DNA from: Clostridiales bacterium
GTDB taxonomy: Bacteria; Bacillota; Clostridia; Christensenellales; Pumilibacteraceae
Direction of reading: 5' to 3'
DNA: 59,930 bases
Assembly: GCA_022508425.1 (NCBI GenBank)
Contig: JAFLVF010000002.1
Coordinates: 1 to 59,930, forward strand
Part shown: one piece after another, positions 53,764 to 59,930 of the stretch
Layout of the letters: each line of letters begins with the position of its first letter
Position numbering within the stretch: the stretch's first letter is position 1
Notes under the pieces: generated by a model
What the model saw: the letters and a program-made list of their open reading frames with translations, nothing else
Told to the model about the DNA's origin: nothing
The model's database searches: none
Position numbers and translations under genes: made by a program

Positions 53764-54384
53764 ATGCGACGCTCGTATGTAATTTCCGATTATTTCTATA
53801 ACCTCGTTTATAAAATCAGGCGCAATCGCGTAGCGGTGATTGTATATGCGCTGTCATGCGCCGTATTTCTCGTCATCGGCATTGCCGTCGGCGTCAAAAT
53901 CGCCGAGAAGAGCGATTACTTCCTGCAAAACCGCGCGCCGATATTTATTTATCTTCGCGGAGAGTCGGGCGGTGCTACGTTTTTCTTTATCGACATGCTG
54001 TTGTCGCTGTTGTACGCCGTGTTCTGCGCGGCGCTGTTCTTTACGAAAGCGACGGCCGTGCTGTCCTTCGCGCCTTGTTTGTATAAGTCATATGCGCTAG
54101 GTCTGCACGTAAGCGTAATAATCGGCGTGTTCTCGGTGCCGGCCCTTCCCATGCTGTTTATATTTTTCGTTCCGATAACACTAATTCAGATTTGCATATA
54201 CTGCATTTTGTCGTACAGGTGCTTGGCTTTCTCGGCGCTATGCGGTCGGTGCATGCCGTCCAAGCCGGACATAAAAGTTTACGCCAAGTCGTGCATACCG
54301 TTTCTTTTGGTCGTAGCCGTAGGGTCGCTGTTGAAGGTGATAGCGGTAGCTTTCTTCGGGTCGGCGCTTATCGGCGTGGTTTAG
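53764..54384 (+). CDS. Polytopic membrane protein, probable SpoIIM
   Basis: A 206-residue protein with about five hydrophobic segments (about 24-44, 71-96, 109-130, 133-155 and 181-203) and a positively charged N-terminus. The part KSYALGLHVSVIIGVF, then FFVPITLIQICIYCILSYRCLAFS, follows the pattern of SpoIIM (a GF-type helix followed by a Pro-containing helix ending AFS). SpoIIM acts with SpoIID and SpoIIP in forespore engulfment. In Bacillus and Clostridium, spoIIM lies between spoIVB/spo0A and dacF, exactly this place, and the length fits (about 214). Sequence identity is weak, so this is synteny-supported inference. Confidence 0.6.
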   Translation: MRRSYVISDYFYNLVYKIRRNRVAVIVYALSCAVFLVIGIAVGVKIAEKSDYFLQNRAPIFIYLRGESGGATFFFIDMLLSLLYAVFCAALFFTKATAVLSFAPCLYKSYALGLHVSVIIGVFSVPALPMLFIFFVPITLIQICIYCILSYRCLAFSALCGRCMPSKPDIKVYAKSCIPFLLVVAVGSLLKVIAVAFFGSALIGVV

Positions 54385-54445
54385 CGAATATTTATCTTGT
54401 GCAGTAGACAAAATACATTATATACCAATACTTTCGGAGGAAAGA

Positions 54446-55609
54446 ATGAACAAAAAACTAATGATAGGCATTGCCGCGCTGTTGACGGCGCTGTTCGTGT
54501 TCGTGCCGCTGGGCTCGGCGACAATGCGCGTTGCTGGCGCAGAAAGTACCGACCTCGCCAAGACGGCCAAGGCGGCGATAATGTTAGACGCCGATACCGG
54601 CACCGTTGTTTTCGAGAAAAACGTAGAGGACAGGCTTCCCATAGCGAGCATGGTCAAAATAATGACGCTCGCCATAGCGTTTGACGAGATAGACAAGCGC
54701 GATATACCGCTTGACACCATTGTGACCGTATCCGAAAACGCCGCGTCGATGGGCGGGTCGCAGGCTTTCTTGGACGCCAACGGGGCATATCGCTTAGACG
54801 AGTTGCTCAAGTCGATTGTAGTAGCGTCGGCAAACGATTCGTGCGTGGCGGTGGCGGAGTATCTGTACGGCTCGGTCGATATGTTCGTCGCGGAGATGAA
54901 CGAACGCGCCAAGGCCTGGGGCATGGAAAATACGGCGTTTTCCAACTGCACCGGATTGCCTAAAGACGGACAGTATTGCTGTGCAAAGGACGTGGCGGTG
55001 ATGTTCGGCAAGCTCATGCCGCACGAAGAATTCTTCGAATACGCCAAGGTGTGGATGTACGACTTCGAGCACCCGAGCGGACGAACGACATCGCTTACCA
55101 ACACCAACAAGCTGGTCAGATTCTACGACGGTTGCGACGGCGGCAAGACGGGATATACCGACGCGGCGCGCTCATGCGTCACCGTCACGGCCAAGCGCGG
55201 CGACACCCGACTGATCTGTTGCGTGATCGGCGCCGAAAACTCGAAAACGCGCAACAAAGAAGTTTCCGAACTTCTTAATTACGGCTTTGCCAACTACTGC
55301 ACAAAGACCGCCGTCAACGTCGGCGACGTTGTCGGATCGTTCCCTGTGGCTAACGGCAAGTGCGGTGAGATCGAGGCGAAGGCGGGCGAGAGCGTCAAGG
55401 TTTTCGTCAAGTCGAGCGACAATCCCGATATCACTACCGAGCACGTAGTCGGAACAATCAAGGCGCCGGTCAAAGCGGGCGACGTGATAGGCGAGCTCAC
55501 CGTCAAGGTGGACGGCAACGCGTACAAGACCATACCGCTAGTCGCCGCAAGCGATTGTGCGAAGAAGGGGTACAAAGATATCGTCGACGATTTTATCGAC
55601 AAGTGGTAA
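54446..55609 (+). CDS. dacF: D-alanyl-D-alanine carboxypeptidase (DacF-like, S11)
   Basis: A 387-residue low-molecular-weight penicillin-binding protein that trims peptidoglycan stem peptides. It has a signal peptide (about 1-31). Active-site motifs are SxxK at Ser68-Lys71 (IASMVKIM), SAN at 128-130 (VASANDSC) and KTG at 234-236 (GGKTGYTD). A C-terminal beta-rich domain (about 280-365) follows, but I see no clear C-terminal amphipathic anchor. GGAGG precedes the ATG. In Bacillus, dacF lies at this locus and is made in the forespore; here spoIIAA does not follow. Confidence 0.93.
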   Translation: MNKKLMIGIAALLTALFVFVPLGSATMRVAGAESTDLAKTAKAAIMLDADTGTVVFEKNVEDRLPIASMVKIMTLAIAFDEIDKRDIPLDTIVTVSENAASMGGSQAFLDANGAYRLDELLKSIVVASANDSCVAVAEYLYGSVDMFVAEMNERAKAWGMENTAFSNCTGLPKDGQYCCAKDVAVMFGKLMPHEEFFEYAKVWMYDFEHPSGRTTSLTNTNKLVRFYDGCDGGKTGYTDAARSCVTVTAKRGDTRLICCVIGAENSKTRNKEVSELLNYGFANYCTKTAVNVGDVVGSFPVANGKCGEIEAKAGESVKVFVKSSDNPDITTEHVVGTIKAPVKAGDVIGELTVKVDGNAYKTIPLVAASDCAKKGYKDIVDDFIDKW

Positions 55610-55659
55610 TAATTATTCGGCAAGCTTTTACGCTTGTCGATACATAGCCGTCTATTCTG

Positions 55660-55688
55660 TTGACTGAAATTGCGCGGTGTGGTAAAAT
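55660..55688 (+). promoter_or_regulatory. Sigma-A promoter of rpe (leaderless)
   Basis: TTGACT (55660-55665) and TAAAAT (55683-55688) are separated by 17 bases. The rpe ATG lies exactly 6 bases after the -10 with no Shine-Dalgarno site. Confidence 0.7.
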
Positions 55689-55694
55689 ATACCC

Positions 55695-56345
55695 ATGAAA
55701 CAGACGATAATTGCGCCGTCGATACTTAGCGGCAACTTCGCGTCGTTAGGCGACGAAGTCAGGAACATGACGGAAATAGGCGCCGACTGGATACACGTCG
55801 ACGTAATGGACGGGGTTTTCGTACCCAATCTGACTTTCGGATTTAAGATGATAAAGGACCTTAGGCCGTTGTCTAAGCTGTTTTTCGACGTGCATTTGAT
55901 GATAACAGAGCCGTCGCGCTATGTCGAAAGGTTTGTACAGTCGGGCGCCGATCTCGTATCATTCCACGTCGAGGCGGAAAAGGATATATCCGGCACTCTC
56001 GACAAGATAAGAAACGCGGGCTGTAAGTGCGGGCTGGTAATCAATCCCGATACACCTGTGGACAGCTTTGCGCCGTACGTCGACAAAGTCGATTTGATGC
56101 TCGTTATGTCGGTATTTCCCGGCTTCGGCGGGCAAAAGTTTATCGACGGCTCGCTCGAGCGCATAGCTGTAGCCAAGTCGATGCGCGACAAGGCCGGGGC
56201 CAATGCGTTGATCGAGGTTGACGGCGGGGTAAATGTCGAAAACGCCGCCGACATCATTGCCGCGGGCGCGGACATCCTCGTCGCCGGAAACGCCGTATTC
56301 GGTGCGCCGGATAGGAAGGAAGCGATAAGGCTGCTAAGAAATTAG
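55695..56345 (+). CDS. rpe: Ribulose-phosphate 3-epimerase
   Basis: A 216-residue TIM-barrel enzyme of the pentose phosphate pathway. It has IIAPSILSGNFASLGDEV, WIHVDVMDGVFVPNLTFG, FDVHLMI, LVMSVFPGFGGQKFI and IEVDGGVNVENAADII. It heads the rpe-spoVM-rpmB order also found in Bacillus, where thiN sits in between; here that gene is missing. Probably leaderless. Confidence 0.96.
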   Translation: MKQTIIAPSILSGNFASLGDEVRNMTEIGADWIHVDVMDGVFVPNLTFGFKMIKDLRPLSKLFFDVHLMITEPSRYVERFVQSGADLVSFHVEAEKDISGTLDKIRNAGCKCGLVINPDTPVDSFAPYVDKVDLMLVMSVFPGFGGQKFIDGSLERIAVAKSMRDKAGANALIEVDGGVNVENAADIIAAGADILVAGNAVFGAPDRKEAIRLLRN

Positions 56346-56353
56346 TCGCGCGT

Positions 56354-56386
56354 CCTCCCGATAGCGCATATATATAGTATGGGAGG
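56354..56386 (+). promoter_or_regulatory. Hairpin that can hide the spoVM ribosome site
   Basis: CCTCCC (56354-56359) is an exact complement of the spoVM Shine-Dalgarno site GGGAGG (56381-56386), with further ATA/TAT pairing inside. The AT-rich loop contains CATATATA, a possible sporulation -10. If transcription starts upstream of 56354 the site would be sequestered; if from within the loop it would be free. Confidence 0.45.
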
Positions 56387-56391
56387 TAGCC

Positions 56392-56466
56392 ATGTCGAAG
56401 ATCATCTGCATTAAATGCCCTAAGATATTGGGGAAGTTTCTCGGGTTATTCAAAAAGAAAAATTAA
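56392..56466 (+). CDS. spoVM: Stage V sporulation protein M (24 residues)
   Basis: A tiny amphipathic protein that in Bacillus marks the curved forespore membrane and anchors SpoIVA for coat assembly. The encoded 24 residues contain IKCPKILGKFLG, matching the Bacillus SpoVM core IKLPKFLGG, including the conserved Pro and the Lys/Leu/Gly pattern, and end in a KKKN basic tail. GGGAGG lies 5 bases before the ATG. Its position between rpe and rpmB is the same as in Bacillus. A bidirectional terminator follows. Confidence 0.88.
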   Translation: MSKIICIKCPKILGKFLGLFKKKN

Positions 56467-56522
56467 ATTTCGATAGCCCTGCGACCTACGCGTTTAGGCC
56501 GAATACATAAAAAACAAAAAAT

Positions 56523-56562
56523 AAATCCGAAGCGAACAGAAAGTTCGTTTCGGATTTTTTTT
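56523..56562 (+). terminator. Bidirectional terminator between spoVM and rpmB
   Basis: A 15-bp stem (56523-56537 with 56543-56557, one G.U pair) with a 5-base loop is followed by eight T on the plus strand. On the minus strand an interrupted T tract follows, so it can end both converging transcripts. Confidence 0.92.
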
Positions 56563-56588
56563 GTAAAATCAAATAGACGATATCAGCG

Positions 56589-56780
56589 TCAGTCGTTTTC
56601 CTGCTTCTTAGCGGTACGCAGGCAGCGCGTGCATACATACTCGTGTTTGACCTTGCCGTCAACCTCGGTAGTGACCTTGTGGACATTAGCTTCGAAGCTG
56701 CGTTTTGTCTTTCTGTGCGAGTGACTGACGTTATTTCCGGAAACTTTGCCTTTGCCGCAAATAGAACAAACTCTGCTCAT
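56589..56780 (-). CDS. rpmB: 50S ribosomal protein L28
   Basis: A 63-residue L28 with two Cys pairs, CSICGKGKVSGNNVSHSHRKTKR at the N-terminus and VCTRCLRTAKK near the C-terminus. This is the zinc-binding form of the protein. GGAGGG precedes the ATG by 7 bases on the minus strand. It faces the plus-strand genes, as rpmB often does next to yloU-yloV. Confidence 0.96.
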   Translation of the reverse strand: MSRVCSICGKGKVSGNNVSHSHRKTKRSFEANVHKVTTEVDGKVKHEYVCTRCLRTAKKQEND

Positions 56781-56809
56781 GTTTAACCCTCCGTCGATAT
56801 TTCTTGTAC

Positions 56810-56838
56810 ATTATACCGCTTTTGCGCCCATTTAGCAA
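56810..56838 (-). promoter_or_regulatory. Sigma-A promoter of rpmB
   Basis: On the minus strand, TTGCTA (56838-56833) and TATAAT (56815-56810) are separated by 17 bases. Confidence 0.78.
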
Positions 56839-56888
56839 CCGAAATGGGGGTATTTTTAACAAAAATTTCAAAAAATAAGTGAAATCTC

Positions 56889-56917
56889 TTGCAAAAATGT
56901 GCCGAATAGGTTAAAAT
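56889..56917 (+). promoter_or_regulatory. Sigma-A promoter of the Asp23-fakA-recG group
   Basis: TTGCAA (56889-56894) and TAAAAT (56912-56917) are separated by 17 bases, diverging from the rpmB promoter. Confidence 0.75.
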
Positions 56918-56962
56918 ATTAGTGTATATTTCATATACTTAATTAACTTTTGGGAGCACAAT

Positions 56963-57313
56963 TTGAGCGTTCACACCTCCAACGCCTACGGCAGAATAAC
57001 AGTGACAGAGGATTCGATAGCACAAGTCGCCGCCGATACCGCATTGGACTGTTACGGAGTTGTCGACCTCGTTTCCAAAACCTTTTCCGACAACCTGTCG
57101 GACCTGTTCAGACGCAAGCGTCTGTCGCGCGGTGTCAATGTCTATACCAACGGCGACAGAATTTTCATAGACCTATACGTAATAATCAAATACGGCTTGT
57201 CCATCGACGCCGTTGCACAGTCGCTGAAGAAGGCTGTCAAGTACCGTGCCGAGCATTTTTCGGGTATGGTCGTCGATACGATAAACGTTCACGTAGTGGG
57301 TATCAAGGTATAG
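56963..57313 (+). CDS. Asp23/Gls24 family protein (YloU-like)
   Basis: A 116-residue Asp23-domain protein (NAYGRITVTEDSIAQVAADTALDCYGVVDLV, then GVNVYTNGDRIFIDLYVIIKYG and VVDTINVHVVGIKV). In Bacillus, yloU sits in the same place before yloV (fakA); its role is unknown. The start is TTG, supported by GGGAG 6 bases upstream. It is the second Asp23 paralogue in the window. Confidence 0.9.
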   Translation: MSVHTSNAYGRITVTEDSIAQVAADTALDCYGVVDLVSKTFSDNLSDLFRRKRLSRGVNVYTNGDRIFIDLYVIIKYGLSIDAVAQSLKKAVKYRAEHFSGMVVDTINVHVVGIKV

Positions 57314-57355
57314 ACCGCGCGGGCGTTCCCGAGTGTAAGTTCATAGGAGAAAGAA

Positions 57356-59002
57356 ATGCAAAAATCAATCAACGGCGCGACCTTCCGTAAGATGATTCTC
57401 AACGGGTCGAAGCTTCTCGACTCGAACAAGGTTCACGTCAACGAACTCAATGTTTTCCCCGTTCCCGACGGCGATACGGGTACTAATATGTCAATGACAA
57501 TGCTCTCCGCGTCTCGCGAGGTGAGCGCTTGTTCCACCAACAATATGCATGAACTTTGCGACGCTGTCGCAAAAGGTGCGCTTCGCGGCGCACGCGGCAA
57601 CAGCGGCGTAATATTAAGCCAGATACTCAAGGGCATGACATCGGTTCTTGCCACCACCAACGAAATCACAGCCAAGACGTTTGCCAAAGCTTTTGCGGCA
57701 GGCACAGAAGTAGCTTACAAAGCGGTTACAAAACCCAAAGAGGGCACCATACTTACAGTCATACGCGCCATATCGGAATCGGCGGAGAAGGCGGCCAAGA
57801 AGAACGTCGAGCTCAAAGACTTCTTCCAGACAGTTATCGACGCCGGCGAGGCGATGCTCCGCCAAACGCCCGAGATGTTGCCCGTGCTCAAGAAAGCGGG
57901 CGTCGTCGACGCGGGTGGCAGAGGCCTTCTTATATTGCTCCAAGGCTTTTTGAACGTGCTGTTGGGCGTCAAGGAAGAAAACTTCGACTTTGACGACAGC
58001 TACAAGGCCACGTCGTCGAGCGACAATCCGTACGATGAGCAGGCGCATTTCAACTACAACGATCTTGCCGAGATAGAATACACATACTGCACCGAATTCT
58101 TTATCGTCCATATTTATAAGAAGACTACGGAGGCCGATATCGATCTGTTCCGCGAGAAGCTTATGAACATAGGCGACTGCGTGCTCGTCATAGGCGACCT
58201 CAACATGGTCAAGGTGCATGTGCATTCCAATTGTCCGGGACAGGTGCTTACTTACGCGCTCGAGCTCGGCGAATTGGACAGGGTCAAGATAGAGAATATG
58301 CTCGAGCAAAACCGCGAGCTGAAGGCACAACAGCAAGAGGATCTCAAGCCTTTCGGGCTTGTGTCGGTGTGCGCCGGCGACGGGCTTACCGCTATATTCA
58401 AAGACCTTCTCGTCGACAACGTAATAGAGGGCGGACAGACAATGAATCCGTCTGCCGACGATATTGCCAAGGCTTGCGATGCGGTCAAGGCGAGCGACGT
58501 GTTCGTTTTCCCCAACAACAAGAATATCATCCTTGCCGCCAATCAGGCAAAGGCGCTAAGCAAGCGTAAGATTCACGTAATTCCCACCTGCAATATCCCG
58601 CAGGGCTTTTCGGCGGTGCTCGCGTTCAATCCCAACGACACGGTTGACGGCAACGTCAAGAACATGACGGAGGCCATGGCTTCTGTCAAGTCGGGCTCGG
58701 TTACTTACGCCGTTCGTACCACGCAGATAGGCAATTTCGACCTCAAAGAGGGCGATATAATCGGTATTGACGCAAAAGATATCGTCGCTAAGGGCGACAG
58801 CGTCAACACCGTTACCGAACAACTGATTGACAGCATGATGGACGACGATGTCAGCTGTATTTCGCTGTATTTCGGTAACGACGTCAAAGAAGAGGATGCA
58901 AACGCCATCGCCGCGGATATCACCAAGAAATACCGCGACTGCGACGTAGACGTGCATTACGGCGGTCAGCCTCTGTATTACTTCTTGGTTTCTCTCGAAT
59001 AA
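57356..59002 (+). CDS. fakA: Fatty acid kinase subunit FakA (YloV, DAK domain)
   Basis: A 548-residue protein with an N-terminal DhaL-type kinase domain (about 1-200): NELNVFPVPDGDTGTNMSMTM binds ATP-metal, and GARGNSGVILSQILKG follows. Middle and C-terminal domains (about 245-548) are those of FakA, which phosphorylates fatty acids held by a FakB protein. GGAG precedes the ATG. No fakB is in the window. A terminator follows, then recG. Confidence 0.93.
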   Translation: MQKSINGATFRKMILNGSKLLDSNKVHVNELNVFPVPDGDTGTNMSMTMLSASREVSACSTNNMHELCDAVAKGALRGARGNSGVILSQILKGMTSVLATTNEITAKTFAKAFAAGTEVAYKAVTKPKEGTILTVIRAISESAEKAAKKNVELKDFFQTVIDAGEAMLRQTPEMLPVLKKAGVVDAGGRGLLILLQGFLNVLLGVKEENFDFDDSYKATSSSDNPYDEQAHFNYNDLAEIEYTYCTEFFIVHIYKKTTEADIDLFREKLMNIGDCVLVIGDLNMVKVHVHSNCPGQVLTYALELGELDRVKIENMLEQNRELKAQQQEDLKPFGLVSVCAGDGLTAIFKDLLVDNVIEGGQTMNPSADDIAKACDAVKASDVFVFPNNKNIILAANQAKALSKRKIHVIPTCNIPQGFSAVLAFNPNDTVDGNVKNMTEAMASVKSGSVTYAVRTTQIGNFDLKEGDIIGIDAKDIVAKGDSVNTVTEQLIDSMMDDDVSCISLYFGNDVKEEDANAIAADITKKYRDCDVDVHYGGQPLYYFLVSLE

Positions 59003-59006
59003 TTTC

Positions 59007-59040
59007 AAGTTCGGCGCAACATTGAGTGCGCCGAACTTTT
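59007..59040 (+). terminator. Intrinsic terminator after fakA
   Basis: A perfect 12-bp stem (59007-59018 with 59027-59038), an 8-base loop and a short T tract that is interrupted by G at 59041. Confidence 0.85.
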
Positions 59041-59053
59041 GTATATAACCGTT

Positions 59054-59930
59054 TTGGAACTCAGCGAGATAAAAGGTATCGGAGCAAAGCGCTGTCAAGC
59101 GCTTAACGATGCGGGCATATTCACTCCCGCCGATTTGCTGTTGCGTTTTCCCGATAAATACATATTTACCGACACTTTGCTCGACAACAATTTGCATGAC
59201 GGGCAGGAGATATCGTTTGTCGGCACGGTGACGCGAGAGGCTGTCAGGCAGTTTATAAGACGAGGCATGACTATCGTAAACTGCCATTTCGTAAACAACG
59301 GAATTACTGTCAAATGTTCGTGGTTCAATCAACCTTTTGCGGCGCGGTCGCTGAAGATAGGCGACAAAGTTTACGTCACCGGCAAGGTCAAGCGTTACGG
59401 AAAAGGATATCAGATTACAAACCCGACCACATTGCAGCCGAGAGAGGATGACGGCGAGATAATCCCGCTGTATAAGACGGCCATACCGTCGCGCACATTC
59501 GGCGACGCCGTCAAAACCGCGCTCAACAACGTGCGGATAAACAGCTTTGTTCCCAAGAATGTAGCAAATCGGTTCGGAATAATGCCGCTTACCGAGGCGT
59601 TGTTCGGCGTGCATTTTCCAAAGAGCCGCGAACAACTGTCAAAATGCAGGCGTTCCGTTTCTGTTGAGAATTTGTGTTACGTAATTACAACCTATCGGCT
59701 TGTAAAAGACGATAAGCGTGATTTTACGTACAACGCGGCGCTTGAAATTGTCGATAAATTCAAAAATTCATTGCCGTTTTGCCTGACGGACGATCAAAAT
59801 ACCGCAATTAACGATATTGTTTCTGCTATGCGCTCGGACAAGCTCGTCAACATGCTCGTGCAAGGCGAGGTGGGCAGCGGCAAAACCGTTGTTGCATTAT
59901 GCGCTATGTACTATGCGGCAATGAGCGGAT
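59054..59930 (+). CDS. recG: ATP-dependent DNA helicase RecG, 5' part (runs off window)
   Basis: The first 292 codons of RecG, a branched-DNA helicase that reverses stalled replication forks. The start ELSEIKGIGAKRCQALNDAG is followed by the RecG OB-type wedge (FVGTVTREAVRQF, VYVTGKVKRYG). LPFCLTDDQNTAINDI precedes Walker A GEVGSGKTVVA at about residues 272-282. The frame is open to the window edge with no stop. The start is probably TTG at 59054; a TTG at 59039 is also in frame. TATATA lies 6 bases upstream but no good -35 is seen. The fakA-recG order is as in Bacillus apart from missing genes between. Confidence 0.93.
   Translation, partial: MELSEIKGIGAKRCQALNDAGIFTPADLLLRFPDKYIFTDTLLDNNLHDGQEISFVGTVTREAVRQFIRRGMTIVNCHFVNNGITVKCSWFNQPFAARSLKIGDKVYVTGKVKRYGKGYQITNPTTLQPREDDGEIIPLYKTAIPSRTFGDAVKTALNNVRINSFVPKNVANRFGIMPLTEALFGVHFPKSREQLSKCRRSVSVENLCYVITTYRLVKDDKRDFTYNAALEIVDKFKNSLPFCLTDDQNTAINDIVSAMRSDKLVNMLVQGEVGSGKTVVALCAMYYAAMSG

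Overview
The window looks like a chromosomal segment of an endospore-forming, low-G+C-lineage Gram-positive bacterium (Firmicutes, Clostridia-like). The evidence is the gene content and gene order: a sigma-K gene, the full spoIIIAA-AH operon, spoIVB, a probable spoIIM and a tiny spoVM, set among housekeeping genes in the order known from Bacillus and Clostridium. Base composition is moderate, so this is not a typical AT-rich clostridium. I cannot name a species. I see no phage, insertion sequence, CRISPR array, tRNA or rRNA gene. Nearly all the DNA is coding, on the plus strand. The minus-strand genes are sigK, a 46-residue ORF and rpmB.

Layout. 1-294: 3' end of the RNase P RNA and its terminator. 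312-995 (minus): sigK. 1163-8876: membrane glycosyltransferase-like protein, comM/yifB, dprA, topA, trmFO. 8899-9049: a structured repeat that also acts as the hslVU leader. 9080-17270: hslV, hslU, hisS, aspS, an rseC-like ORF running in frame into glyA, an Rrf2 regulator and iscS. 17302-18469: a small minus-strand ORF, then ruvX running in frame into a DUF1292 ORF. 18657-28460: rpsB-tsf, pyrH, frr, uppS, cdsA, dxr, rseP, ispG and a PolC-related exonuclease. 28624-37433: rimP-nusA-ylxR-ylxQ-infB-rbfA-nrnA-truB-ribF-nfo. 37448-39192: second copy of the repeat, an M24 peptidase and efp. 39339-43971: the spoIIIA operon. 44104-49981: Asp23 protein, nusB, folD, xseA, xseB, ispA, dxs. 50008-55609: nadK, recN, spoIVB, spoIIM-like, dacF. 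55695-59930: rpe, spoVM, rpmB (minus), Asp23 protein, fakA and the 5' part of recG. The only gene-poor gap near 300 bases (17271-17566) holds the 46-residue ORF.

How the genes work together. Several genes serve translation (rpsB, tsf, frr, efp, infB, rimP, rbfA, truB, two aminoacyl-tRNA synthetases). The isoprenoid and undecaprenyl route is represented by dxs, dxr, ispG, ispA and uppS, and cdsA feeds phospholipid synthesis. Genome upkeep is covered by topA, dprA, recN, recG, xseAB, nfo and ruvX. A sporulation set covers the sigma-E to sigma-K stages.

Most unusual points: (1) the polC locus between ispG and rimP encodes only a 498-residue protein with PolC-like N-terminal and OB parts and an intact DEDDh exonuclease, with no polymerase domain; (2) two neighbouring gene pairs (rseC-like/glyA and ruvX/DUF1292) have lost the stop codon between them, though the second gene keeps its own ribosome binding site; (3) a structured repeat with a promoter lies in front of both hslVU and the peptidase-efp unit; (4) pyrH and frr share a leader motif; (5) rimP has no ATG, GTG or TTG after its Shine-Dalgarno site and seems to start at ATC; (6) several transcription units have the -10 box exactly six bases from the start codon, which suggests leaderless mRNAs.
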